From contig OY848928.1 of NCBI GenBank assembly GCA_963693285.1, positions 4,989,827-5,053,826 of the forward strand: a stretch of DNA of 64,000 nucleotides. The letters are read 5' to 3'. The stretch's first letter is position 1; each line of letters begins with the position of its first letter. This stretch comes from Xestospongia muta (taxonomy: Eukaryota > Porifera > Demospongiae > Haplosclerida > Petrosiidae). The position numbers were made by a program, and so were the translations under genes. Under the pieces are notes generated by a model. That model saw nothing but the letters and a program-made list of their open reading frames with translations, ran no database searches and was not told the DNA's origin. Shown here in pieces: positions 28,076 to 39,900 of the stretch.

Positions 28076-28410
28076 AAAAGAATAATTTGTTTGCTAATAG
28101 TTGTGTAGTAAACACAGACACTGAAACAAGTTGGACTCAAACCCATACTAATTAATAGACTCATTCCGATACTGCATATCAGAGCCTTTACATCACTTGG
28201 TGAGCCATGGAACTCAGTTGTATGCTCAATTTTGTATTTAAGTTTACATGATAATGATGGCACAAATTTAATGCTATAAATTTTTAATCTTATCTACAAT
28301 TAAAAAAAGTGTAATAAAATTTGTGTGTAGGCACTGAACCCTAAACTTCTTAAATAGTTTTTAAAAAATTAAACAATAAATAAAGATTAATTTTGACTAT
28401 TAAAAGAAAT
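28076..28410 (-). repeat. tRNA-derived SINE-like repeat, copy 2
   Basis: Diverged direct copy of the previous unit, with the same A-box-like (28207-28196) and B-box-like (28143-28133) blocks and the same flank. Small indels show that the duplication is not recent. Confidence 0.6.
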
Positions 28411-28990
28411 AAATATTTAAGAAGAACTTGATTAAAAACACTAAAATAGAAATTAAACCACATTGATTGGGCGGGAAAAATATCATCAGCACGTGTACAC
28501 AACTAGTAAAAGAACGCGTGACCATGATTATGGCGGGAAAATCTCAATTATTAGCACACGACTAACAAGCAAAAAACTTTAATAGATTTTTAATTAATTT
28601 TGGTAAAAAATGAAAAATGATTCTTGATTAAAAATTAATGTAAAAAAGGAGATACAAACTAAATTAACAATAATAAAGAAGTGATTGACGTTGGTATAAT
28701 AAATAAAATGATATGTAATTATATAATAATACTATAGTTGTAAAAAAGATAGAATTCAGTGATTATAGTATACAGCAGCAATGATAAGTAAACTGATTGT
28801 TGTATTAGAGTTTCAAAAGATATTGAATTCTAAACTAATTCATTTTTAATAAAAAAATAATTGTTAAATATCTTCAAAGTTAAAATTGACAAATTTAGTG
28901 AAAAATGTTATTTTAAGAAAATTAATACATATAATACAAACTATAAAAAAAACAAGAAAAAAATGACAACAAAAAAAATAATAAAAATAA
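28411..28990. other. AT-rich flank of the satellite block
   Basis: Mostly A/T with no gene. 28466-28541 holds two GGCGGGAAA boxes, CACGTG and ACGCGTGAC. Related boxes recur at 34060-34105 beyond the satellite. Confidence 0.5.
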
Positions 28991-28997
28991 AAAAACA

Positions 28998-29745
28998 GTC
29001 TCTGTAGTTGAAGACTCCTCAAGAAGTCAAAAATAAAAACAGTCTCTGAAACAGTCTCTGTAGTTGAAGACTCCTCAAGAAGTCAAAAATAAAAAACAGT
29101 CTCTCTGAAACAGTCTCTGTAGTTGAAGACTCCTCAAGAGTCAAAAATAAAAACAGTCTCTGAAACAGTCTCTGTAGTTGAAGACTCCTCAAGAAGTCAA
29201 AAATAAAAAACAGTCTCTGTAGTTGAAGACTCCTCAAGAAGTCAAAAATAAAAAACAGTATCTGTAGTTGAAGACTCCTCAAGAGGTCAAAAATAAAAAA
29301 CAGTCTCTGAAACAGTCTCTGTAGTTGAAGACTCCTCAAGAAGTCAAAAATAAAAAACAGTCTCTGTAGTTGAAGACTCCTCAAGAAGTCAAAAATAAAA
29401 AAAAACAGTCTCTGAAACAGTCTCTGTAGTTGAAGACTCCTCAAGAAGTCAAAAATAAAAAACAGTATCTGTAGTTGAAGACTCCTCAAGAGGTCAAAAA
29501 TAAAAAACAGTCTCTGAAACAGTCTCTGTAGTTGAAGACTCCTCAAGAAGTCACAAATAAAAAACAGTCTCTCTGAAACAGTCTCTGTAGTTGAAGACTC
29601 CTCAAGAAGTCAAAAATAAAAAACAGTCTCTGAAACAGTCTCTGTAGTTGAAGACTCCTCAAGAAAGTCAAAAATAAAAAACAGTATCTGTAGTTGAAGA
29701 CTCCTCAAGAAGTCAAAAATAAAAAACAGTATCTGTAGTTGAGAG
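28998..29745. repeat. Minisatellite, mixed 42- and 57-bp units
   Basis: About 15 copies of a core CAGTCTCTGTAGTTGAAGAC plus TCCTCAAGAAGTCAAAAATA, alternating with a form that carries an extra CAGTCTCTGAAA. Open frames on the minus strand are only repeat translations (RSLQLQ...). Confidence 0.95.
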
Positions 29746-30063
29746 TCCCCAAAAAGTCCAGTGAAGGTCTCCAATCCAACAATTATAGGAAAGAGATGAT
29801 GGAGAGTTCCCAAGAGTCCAGTCAGTCCACAAGTTGAGAACATAGAGGGAGAAAAAGAGAAGAATAACAACTGGATAACTAAAGAATGGATGAGAAGTGA
29901 ATGGATGGAGAGACAGCTCACCTTTTTCACCAGTGCTGCTCCTGCAGGGAAAGAAAGAGAGAGTAGTTATGTACTGATGGTGACAATGAGTAGATAGAGA
30001 GTGAAGAGAGACAGAGGAAGTGAAAAGGGACCACCAACACACACGCACCCTAGAAGATCAGAG

Positions 30064-30136
30064 CTTCCCCCCGCCACCTGGCGGCCTCGGATGTTAAAAA
30101 AAATTTTTTTTTGAGGCCGCCAGGCGGCAGGGGGAA
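30064..30136. repeat. GC-rich perfect-arm hairpin
   Basis: 25-bp arms (30064-30088 and 30112-30136) are complementary with one or two mismatches and flank an A/T-only loop. The left arm holds CACCTGGCGGCCTC, the right GAGGCCGCCAGGCGG. It is strongly GC-rich in an AT-rich region, between the minisatellite and the satellite. Confidence 0.9.
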
Positions 30137-30269
30137 GATGATGAATAGGGTTTGTATGGGCTGGATAGCCCAAAAAAATAAAAATAAAAATAAAAAAGAA
30201 AAGGAAAGAAGGCTTGAAAGAAGAAGATAGAAGAGACCAGGCAGGAGAGCGACTCATCTTTTTCATCCA

Positions 30270-33200
30270 GAGAACTGAGAACAGTCAAAACACCAGAGAA
30301 AATCAGAGAACAAACAGTTTAAAACATCAGTGAACAGTTAAAAATATCAGAGAACATCAGACAACTCGTGGTAACTTCCAATTGAGAACTGAGAACAGTC
30401 AAAACACCAGAGAAAATCAGAGAACAAACAGTTTAAAACATCAGTGAACAGTTAAAAATATCAGAGAACATCAGACAACTCGTGGTAACTTCCAATTGAG
30501 AACTGAGAACAGTCAAAACACCAGAGAAAATCAGAGAACAAACAGTTTAAAACATCAGTGAACAGTTAAAAATATCAGAGAACATCAGACAACTCGTGGT
30601 AACTTCCAATTGAGAACTGAGAACAGTCAAAACACCAGAGAAAATCAGAGAACAAACAGTTTAAAACATCAGTGAACAGTTAAAAATATCAGAGAACATC
30701 AGACAACTCGTGGTAACTTCCAATTGAGAACTGACAACAGTCAAAACACCAGAGAAAATCAGAGAACAAACAGTTTAAAACATCAGTGAACAGTTAAAAA
30801 TATCAGAGAACATCAGACAACTCGTGGTAACTTCCAATTGAGAACTGACAACAGTCAAAACACCAGAGAAAATCAGAGAACAAACAGTTTAAAACATCAG
30901 TGAACAGTTAAAAATATCAGAGAACATCAGACAACTCGTGGTAACTTCCAATTGAGAACTGACAACAGTCAAAACACCAGAGAAAATCAGAGAACAAACA
31001 GTTTAAAACATCAGTGAACAGTTAAAAATATCAGAGAACATCAGACAACTCGTGGTAACTTCCAATTGAGAACTGACAACAGTCAAAACACCAGAGAAAA
31101 TCAGAGAACAAACAGTTTAAAACATCAGTGAACAGTTAAAAATATCAGAGAACATCAGACAACTCGTGGTAACTTCCAATTGAGAACTGACAACAGTCAA
31201 AACACCAGAGAAAATCAGAGAACAAACAGTTTAAAACATCAGTGAACAGTTAAAAATATCAGAGAACATCAGACAACTCGTGGTAACTTCCAATTGAGAA
31301 CTGACAACAGTCAAAACACCAGAGAAAATCAGAGAACAAACAGTTTAAAACATCAGTGAACAGTTAAAAATATCAGAGAACATCAGACAACTCGTGGTAA
31401 CTTCCAATTGAGAACTGACAACAGTCAAAACACCAGAGAAAATCAGAGAACAAACAGTTTAAAACATCAGTGAACAGTTAAAAATATCAGAGAACATCAG
31501 ACAACTCGTGGTAACTTCCAATTGAGAACTGAGAACAGTCAAAACACCAGAGAAAATCAGAGAACAAACAGTTTAAAACATCAGTGAACAGTTAAAAATA
31601 TCAGAGAACATCAGACAACTCGTGGTAACTTCCAATTGAGAACTGAGAACAGTCAAAACACCAGAGAAAATCAGAGAACAAACAGTTTAAAACATCAGTG
31701 AACAGTTAAAAATATCAGAGAACATCAGACAACTCGTGGTAACTTCCAATTGAGAACTGACAACAGTCAAAACACCAGAGAAAATCAGAGAACAAACAGT
31801 TTAAAACATCAGTGAACAGTTAAAAATATCAGAGAACATCAGACAACTCGTGGTAACTTCCAATTGAGAACTGACAACAGTCAAAACACCAGAGAAAATC
31901 AGAGAACAAACAGTTTAAAACATCAGTGAACAGTTAAAAATATCAGAGAACATCAGACAACTCGTGGTAACTTCCAATTGAGAACTGACAACAGTCAAAA
32001 CACCAGAGAAAATCAGAGAACAAACAGTTTAAAACATCAGTGAACAGTTAAAAATATCAGAGAACATCAGACAACTCGTGGTAACTTCCAATTGAGAACT
32101 GACAACAGTCAAAACACCAGAGAAAATCAGAGAACAAACAGTTTAAAACATCAGTGAACAGTTAAAAATATCAGAGAACATCAGACAACTCGTGGTAACT
32201 TCCAATTGAGAACTGACAACAGTCAAAACACCAGAGAAAATCAGAGAACAAACAGTTTAAAACATCAGTGAACAGTTAAAAATATCAGAGAACATCAGAC
32301 AACTCGTGGTAACTTCCAATTGAGAACTGACAACAGTCAAAACACCAGAGAAAATCAGAGAACAAACAGTTTAAAACATCAGTGAACAGTTAAAAATATC
32401 AGAGAACATCAGACAACTCGTGGTAACTTCCAATTGAGAACTGACAACAGTCAAAACACCAGAGAAAATCAGAGAACAAACAGTTTAAAACATCAGTGAA
32501 CAGTTAAAAATATCAGAGAACATCAGACAACTCGTGGTAACTTCCAATTGAGAACTGACAACAGTCAAAACACCAGAGAAAATCAGAGAACAAACAGTTT
32601 AAAACATCAGTGAACAGTTAAAAATATCAGAGAACATCAGACAACTCGTGGTAACTTCCAATTGAGAACTGACAACAGTCAAAACACCAGAGAAAATCAG
32701 AGAACAAACAGTTTAAAACATCAGTGAACAGTTAAAAATATCAGAGAACATCAGACAACTCGTGGTAACTTCCAATTGAGAACTGAGAACAGTCAAAACA
32801 CCAGAGAAAATCAGAGAACAAACAGTTTAAAACATCAGTGAACAGTTAAAAATATCAGAGAACATCAGACAACTCGTGGTAACTTCCAATTGAGAACTGA
32901 CAACAGTCAAAACACCAGAGAAAATCAGAGAACAAACAGTTTAAAACATCAGTGAACAGTTAAAAATATCAGAGAACATCAGACAACTCGTGGTAACTTT
33001 CAATTGAGAACTGACAACAGTCAAAACACCAGAGAAAATCAGAGAACAAACAGTTTAAAACATCAGTGAACAGTTAAAAATATCAGAGAACATCAGACAA
33101 CTCGTGGTAACTTCCAATTGAGAACTGACAACAGTCAAAACACCAGAGAAAATCAGAGAACAAACAGTTTAAAACATCAGTGAACAGTTAAAAATATCAG

Positions 33201-33691
33201 AGAACATCAGACAACTCGTGGTAACTTCCAATTGAGAACTGACAACAGTCAAAACACCAGAGAAAATCAGAGAACAAACAGTTTAAAACATCAGTGAACA
33301 GTTAAAAATATCAGAGAACATCAGACAACTCGTGGTAACTTCCAATTGAGAGCTGACAACAGTCAAAACACCAGAGAAAATCAGAGAACAAACAGTTTAA
33401 AACATCAGTGAACAGTTAAAAATATCAGAGAACATCAGACAACTCGTGGTAACTTCCAATTGAGAACTGAGAACAGTCAAAACACCAGAGAAAATCAGAG
33501 AACAAACAGTTTAAAACATCAGTGAACAGTTAAAAATATCAGAGAACATCAGACAACTCGTGGTAACTTCCAATTGAGAACTGAGAACAGTCAAAACACC
33601 AGAGAAAATCAGAGAACAAACAGTTTAAAACACCAGAAAACAGTCAAAAATATCAGAGAACATCAGACAACTCGTGGTAACTTCCAATTGA
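30270..33691. repeat. 114-bp satellite, 30 copies
   Basis: Tandem units begin at 30270 and recur every 114 bp. The marker AACTCGTGG occurs from 30363 to 33669, exactly 29 x 114 bp apart, so the array has no net indels. Units start GAGAACTGA(G/C)AACAGTC and end AACTCGTGGTAACTTCCAATT. Copies differ mainly at the G/C site. The last copy carries several substitutions. No coding frame survives. Confidence 0.98.
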
Positions 33692-33839
33692 GTCCTGTAG
33701 AAACGAAGAGAAAAGTCAATTAGCGAACTAAACAAAAATAAAAGATAAAAATTAAATAAAAAACAGAAAATAAATAAAATAATAATTAAATAAAAAGAAC
33801 AGAAAAGAAAATGAAAAGGATGATCCAGCGAAGAGAAGG

Positions 33840-33962
33840 GATCCAACGAAGTGACGAACAAAGAGACGAGTCGTTAAGAGGGTCGAAGTGGAGAACGAAG
33901 AGACGAGTCGTGAAGAGGGGCGAAGTGGAGAACGAAGAGATGAGTCGTAGCGACGAAGACCC
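33840..33962. repeat. Minisatellite, about 44-bp unit
   Basis: Two to three copies of GAACGAAGAGACGAGTCGT plus GAAGAGGGGCGAAGTGGA next to the satellite. CpG-containing. Confidence 0.85.
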
Positions 33963-34180
33963 ATGGGGGTCTGTGAACTAAAAAGGCTTGCAAATGGAGT
34001 CTTTTTTATATTTTCAAGACATCTCTGTCATGCTTCATTACGACAAACACAAGGCACAAACGCGTGACAATTTGGCGGGAAATAACAGCAGGCTCCAACC
34101 ACACGTGACCAACATTAATTGATTTTTAATTGATTTTTAATTGATCTGATCAACAATTAATTAAAAGTCTTCTAAATACA

Positions 34181-34640
34181 TAAAAACATTACAGTACACT
34201 ATCTATTCTAGCTCCAAAATTGTTAACAACAAGTATGACAGCTTCATCTTTGTAATGTAATGTCACAAATAATGTTGACTGAAACAAACGATTATAGTTA
34301 AACCAGATATTATATAACTTCAGTGACGGTTTTTGATCAGCATTAATACCAGTCACCAGCTGACGATACTATGTAGTCTTGTTAACCAATTGTATTGACC
34401 AGCTTTGTTGGTTAGCTTGTAATTCTATGACCCAGTCCACTGAACAACTAGAAAAAAAAACAAAGAATGTTAATTGACATCTTTCTCTCAATGACATGAT
34501 TGACATCCAAGTTACATGAAATATCTGTATACATGAATGTTACTGTTATAGAGACTCTAGGTCCAGTTTTGCCGCCATACCAGGTATGTCTTGATCCATT
34601 TCCTCCTTTGTAACTGGCTTCTCAGTGCTATGTCCAAATA
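34181..34640 (-). pseudogene. Exon-like fragments with an in-frame stop
   Basis: Minus-strand segments read STLFVTLHYKDEAVILVVNN (34280-34200), and upstream DWVIELQANQQSWSIQLVNK then TT-stop-YRQLVTGINADQKPSLKLYN (34445-34295). Another acceptor-bounded piece reads TEKPVTKEEMDQDIPGMAAK (34628-34560). They look like three consecutive exons, but one carries TAG in frame. I do not recognise the family. A decayed gene is most likely. Confidence 0.35.
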
Positions 34641-35316
34641 GACACAAAAAGAATGGCATTAGCTAAATATCATTTATTTATCATTTTTATCTTTACAATA
34701 ACGTGTCTCCTCCACATTTACTTCCTTTTAATTTTTAGCAATATATTAAGGAAGCGTGTTCATGCAGGCTGAAACAGGTTATGGATTGGTTACTGTATTG
34801 GGTCTCCAGACATACCTTCTCTTTGTGCTTTAGCTATTATCAGGTCAATAATTCCTCTGTTATTTTATTGTATACATCTTCTTCACACAATCAAGTTATT
34901 TCCTAATATGGAAATAAGATTCTGTTAATATCAATGGAAAACGACCTCAACAGAACAAGCATTATTATATGTGATTTTATTACATAATGTGTTATTAATA
35001 AATTATTATTAATGAATGATTACGTGACATTTGGTCTCTTTTCCATCATTGCTATGTATAATAGCTTGAAGTGTGTCATTTTCCAAATCATATAACCGGT
35101 ACATTTAGTATTTGAATATATGGATTAAGACTTAGATAGAAGTCTATATCTGTAGTCTTACCCTAATACTAGCTTTCTTTGAGATGTCCCAGTCCCAGAG
35201 AGAGAGAGAGAGACAGTCAGTCAGTCATCATTACTTTTGTTCAAGGAGACATCTTTTTAAATTCTTCAACTTTATTAATAATTTTAACCTTCAACAACAG
35301 CAAAACAAATTAAACA

Positions 35317-36170
35317 CTAGTTGTTCATAACTATTAAACTATTACTCATAGTTCCTGAAATAATATCTTGTATAAAACTTTTCAAACTAGTAGTACTAGA
35401 CATTTGACAACATGTTAAATGATTCATCAAGTCTACAACAGTAAGTGGTGGAGGTAAGTCTTCACTGGTAGTTGGTGCATCAGCTGGTTGACTGGATTGA
35501 GACACTACAAATAAATGAAACAGATAATGAAAACATATACCGTATACCGGGATTTATTGGCGACCGATAAAATTTGGCGAATTAGCGAATTTCAAAAAAT
35601 TGCCAAATAAATAACCGTCAACATTTTTCACGTAGTCACCACGCCCACAATTTTTATTTGCACACGTGAACACTGTGGCTGGATGGTTAAAGTGGGTGTG
35701 GTAACAAGACATGTGCTAAATTTGTCAAATTTAATCTCGTCAATTATAAAATTTTACAATTCCGCCAAATTTTATCGTCGCTAATAAATCCCGGTATACA
35801 GTATATGGCAAACATTAGGAGTATGAAACAAGTTTAGTCCTTGTGCGTGATAGTATTAAATATGTCTTTAAGATTATTAATAACTGGTAATCTTAGGTCT
35901 ACAGTTGAGGAATTAGCAAAAGCTGTGATGTAGCAATATGGAAAACTAAGAAATTTCAATGATTAGTAACACTTGTTGCCATAGTAACACTGCGATACAC
36001 CAAGATTGTTGTATGCATCAGTGGTAACAAATTGTATATGTATTCACATCATATATATATATGAAAGTGGCATATGATAATAAAATTTTAAAAATAACAT
36101 GTAGACCACCTGGTATACTATGTCCCTGTTGTCGGGACAGATAATTAAACCCTGATGCAAAAGGTTCCAT
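35317..36170 (-). CDS. Small two-exon protein, function unknown
   Basis: Exons 36170-36110 and 35504-35317 join in phase to give 82 aa: MEPFASGFNYLSRQQGHSIP followed by a S/T/P-rich stretch and DLMNHLTCCQMSSTTSLKSF, ending NSLIVMNN. Donor (CAG/GTGGTC) and acceptor (TTTGTAG) are plausible. No signal peptide or known motif. The intron contains a MITE. It may be a lineage-specific gene or the 5' part of the decayed gene just downstream. Confidence 0.4.
35539..35816. mobile_element. MITE with about 45-bp terminal inverted repeats
   Basis: The left end reads TATACCGGGATTTATTGGCG and continues ACC GATAAAATTTGGCG. The right end is the complement with small changes. About 278 bp long with no coding content. 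Confidence 0.85.
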
Positions 36171-36965
36171 TTTATATCATGAAGATGATCAAACAACGAC
36201 AAAGACTGTGTTGTGTACCTTTTTGTTTACTCTGTGATTACTATAGTTGAAGCAACAATGGATTGTGAGTCATAGTCTGAGTAGTCATAGGAGGAAGACA
36301 AGATGACAAACATGATACAACAACAGATCCTTCAACAGCAGATTTCAACTGAAGCAATCTTAGAAGAGATAAAAATAGATGAGATAATTGACAATCCTAT
36401 TGTTAAATGCCTTTTTACTATTCCAAACTAAATGCAATACCTGATAAGTACATTTGTCAATTCTGTAATACTGAGCATGACACTAAATTGTCTGGTTGTG
36501 TCAAAATATTTGTTTTATTGTGTTTATTTCATATTACTAATGTAAAATATCATTATGTCCCTTTTTTATGTTACAAAAAATAAAAAAATCCTTACCTAAA
36601 CATTCTTCTTCATTATCTTTTGTTCCTTCTATCTAACTTTACAACAGCTCCTTTAACTCCTCCAGACATAGCAGTGATAGCAACTTCTGCTGACGTTGGA
36701 GACAATAAAAACTTGAAAAGAAGGAGTTAAAATTTTGGATAACTTTCTCCAGCTATATTATATCGCACCGCTCACGTGATCGTACAGCTGTGTGATGTGA
36801 GCAAAAAGGGGTTAAAATTGTGGATTACTTTCTCCGGCTAATGGTTGTCAAGTTATTACTGGATGGCCATATTTTCTGCAAATAGAAAGAGGTGTGGCTA
36901 TATTCTTCTGAGGTAGTAGGTGGTCTGTACATAAAGTGAACATAACTCTTTTTATAAGAAGAATT
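36171..36965. other. Intergenic with dispersed repeat
   Basis: 36690-36860 contains two tandem versions of the GCCGGAGAAAGT-AATTTTAACCCC repeat also seen, inverted, at 25905-26000. A minus-strand stretch SAEVAITAMSGGVKGAVVK (36690-36635) reads open after it, matching the arrangement at the other copy. The LisH-WD40 promoter should lie near 36860-36965. Confidence 0.5.
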
Positions 36966-39900
36966 ATGGAAGAGCCACGAGTGATCAAGTTAATTAGTCA
37001 GTATTTACATGAACGTGGTTTTGTAGAGACACTTAGATCACTGGAAAGAGAAAGGTAAGAGAGAAGGTATAAGCAAATACAATATAGTCCTGTGGACTGA
37101 AGTTATAATCACGTCATTTGTTAGTGGTAGACATTATAATTTTGAAACTATGGCTGCAAAAACAGGAGAACTTCAAGGAATCTTAGGTGGATAAGTCTAT
37201 ATTTGTACTCCTCATCTGAATATCTCCATTCTTGTTTTAGATGAGTATGAAGATCACAAAAGAGCAGAAGAAGAAGCTGCTGTGTGTATTTCTGATCTTG
37301 TAAGTATATTTTCAACTTCTTTTTAAAACACTTTGGCTAACCTATCCATATTAAATATCATACTTCAATGGAAGATTTGTACTAAGTTTTTGAAAGTCTT
37401 AGAATCTCGTTTGAATATAAGTAGAGCTATTATTAAAACTAACCATAGTAGTGTTCAATACACAGATTCATTAATACTTGTTTGTTGTAGTTTCAACCTG
37501 GAGATGGGTCATATGTTAATGACCTTTGGACTTCACTCGATTATTTAACAGAAGGTTATAATGTACTAGTGGTACGACTCATAGAGACTGGAGGTACGTG
37601 ACATATCTTGTCAATAGACTGTGTGCAGTGTTAACATTATATCCTTGTTATCTATATATTTATCTGTCTGTTTGTCCTAGAGGAATTAATAGCTTAATGG
37701 ATCGATACAATGATATCATTTATCCATTCATTAGCCTGTCTGTCTGTATTCAAGATGAATAGATGAACAGATATCCATTTATTCATCCATTTATTAGTTC
37801 ATCTGTCCATTCATCCTTCCATCTACTCATCCATTTCTCTGCCTCTTGTTTCTTAGCATTAGCTCTAGGAGGTTCCAAAGCAATGCTGGTAACCACGGAG
37901 ATACCAATACCTCTTTCTCTTGACTCACCTCCTCAATCTGTTATTAGCCAAACTCACATATTATGCAAAGGGGCTGTATTGTGCATGGATTTTCATCCAA
38001 TTAAAAGGTCAAAAAAGATACATTTGATATTAAATTTGTGTTTTTAATAAGCTGTTCTTATTTTTAGAAATTACACAATTTTATTTTTATTTACTCATTA
38101 TTAGAAATCTCTTACTCTGCGGTAGTATGGATCGATCCTGTTTTATTATGGATCTAGACCAACCTGAGAATCCTCTAGTACAGATGTTTTCTGATCATAC
38201 CAAGTATGTAGTGGCACCAGCTGGAGTTATTAAATTCTTATTTATCACAAAAGATATGTCGTGAGGTGTTTATGGTCAGCTAGCGGTGAGTATTTTATAA
38301 CTGGTTCCTATGACAAGACAGTCTGTATATACAGGTATACACAGCTGCTAAATAATGTTGGTATAGTCTCATTCCCAAGTAGGCATCTGGGAATGAGACT
38401 AACATTATTACCTTACTAATATTGTTATTGTTTAGATCAGTTGTACTATTATTATGTTGTTGTTGTTCTTTGTATGTTACTAGATTAATAAGTGGCTCTT
38501 TACTTTATGAGAAAATCAAACAGATTGAGTATAAAGGAGCTGTCGAAGCAGTTGCAATGTCAAAGGTCATAAGATTGTTTATTAGTAGGGGCATCCTCCT
38601 TTAATATTATTACATTAAAAGTGCCTTTTGTAGCTTGTTTCTTTTATTTTATTTTATAGAAATCTGATGTGTTTGTTGTTGGTGTACGAAATGATAATCT
38701 ATTCCATTGTGTGGAGTTCTCTCCAGAAGAGCCCGCCGAGGTAGACATTATATTTATTAATTTTGTTGTTGATTTCTAGAACTTTTTATTCAGGTGCGAC
38801 AGATTAATATGAATGCTTTTGGAGATGATTATGTCAGTTTTACAGCATTACATGTTACATTTAGTCCTGATGAAAGATATTTGCTTGTTTCAACTGGTAT
38901 AACTAAAATGGATGGACAAAGAGAAAGATGGTTGAAGAGATAGATAGATGAATGGATTGAAAGAGAGATGAATAATATGTGTATATTAAACAATATTAAT
39001 TTTATTATTATTTTATTATTAATTTTGTTATTATTGTTTTAGATCGAGATCGCCTGATACTTTACAGCTGGGAACATGGCAAGTTGATTGCTAATCTTTA
39101 TGGTGCTACTAATGATGAATACAGCCAACCAAGACACTGTTGGGATCCCAGTGGGCAGTATATATATGGAGTAAGTATATAGAGATGGTCACTGTTTACA
39201 TCTTGAATAAAAACAGTGTGGAAGATTTGAGAGCTATTCTTGAAGATTTAGTTATTATAATAATTATTTGTTACTTTGAGTTAAAAAAATTGATTCGTTT
39301 TTTTAATACTTCATATATAGCAGTTCTTTCTATTTATTCTTTTTAAACCAGACTTCTCAAGACAAGAGTATTTGTGTTTGGGAGATTAGAAGTCAAAGAA
39401 TTGTGACACGTTTAGAAGGACACTCTGGAACAGTGGTAAGCGTACTTTAAACGTAGTGGTGTCCTTTTAGAGCGCCGCCGAAAACTACGCTAATAATACC
39501 CGCAGGGAATTTTAAGCGTCGTTCGCGTCAGACATTATTCAGCTGTGCGATTTAGCGCTTAACTTTATGGAGTCGTTTCTTATAAAGCAAATTTTCTTAG
39601 GTTGAAATTATTTATTATTATTGAGAGAAAAAAGAGCAGTTACTTGATGCTGTGCAAAGCTAGAAAAATCTCTGAATCACTGAACGTATCTATTTCAACC
39701 AAGATGCTGCCAAACATATTTTACTTGGACACTCCTCCATGTACTCTTTCAAATTGGAGTCATAGCAGTTGTTGCAACATTGCTTCAAGCAGTAACTCTT
39801 CGTTTTCATCTAAAACACAAAACAGTCGAAGAAAGCAATCTACTCCTCAAAAGGCTTACAATAAAACATCATCATTAGAAGATTATTCAGTGTTATTAAA

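Noticed and set aside
29019..30288. Minus-strand open frames (RSLQLQRLF repeats and Ser/Phe-rich frames)
   Set aside because: They are artefacts of the minisatellite and its AT-rich flank, with no splice or start context.
30270..33691. CRISPR-like regular repeats
   Set aside because: Units are directly adjacent 114-bp copies with no unique spacers, in a eukaryotic genome. This is a satellite.
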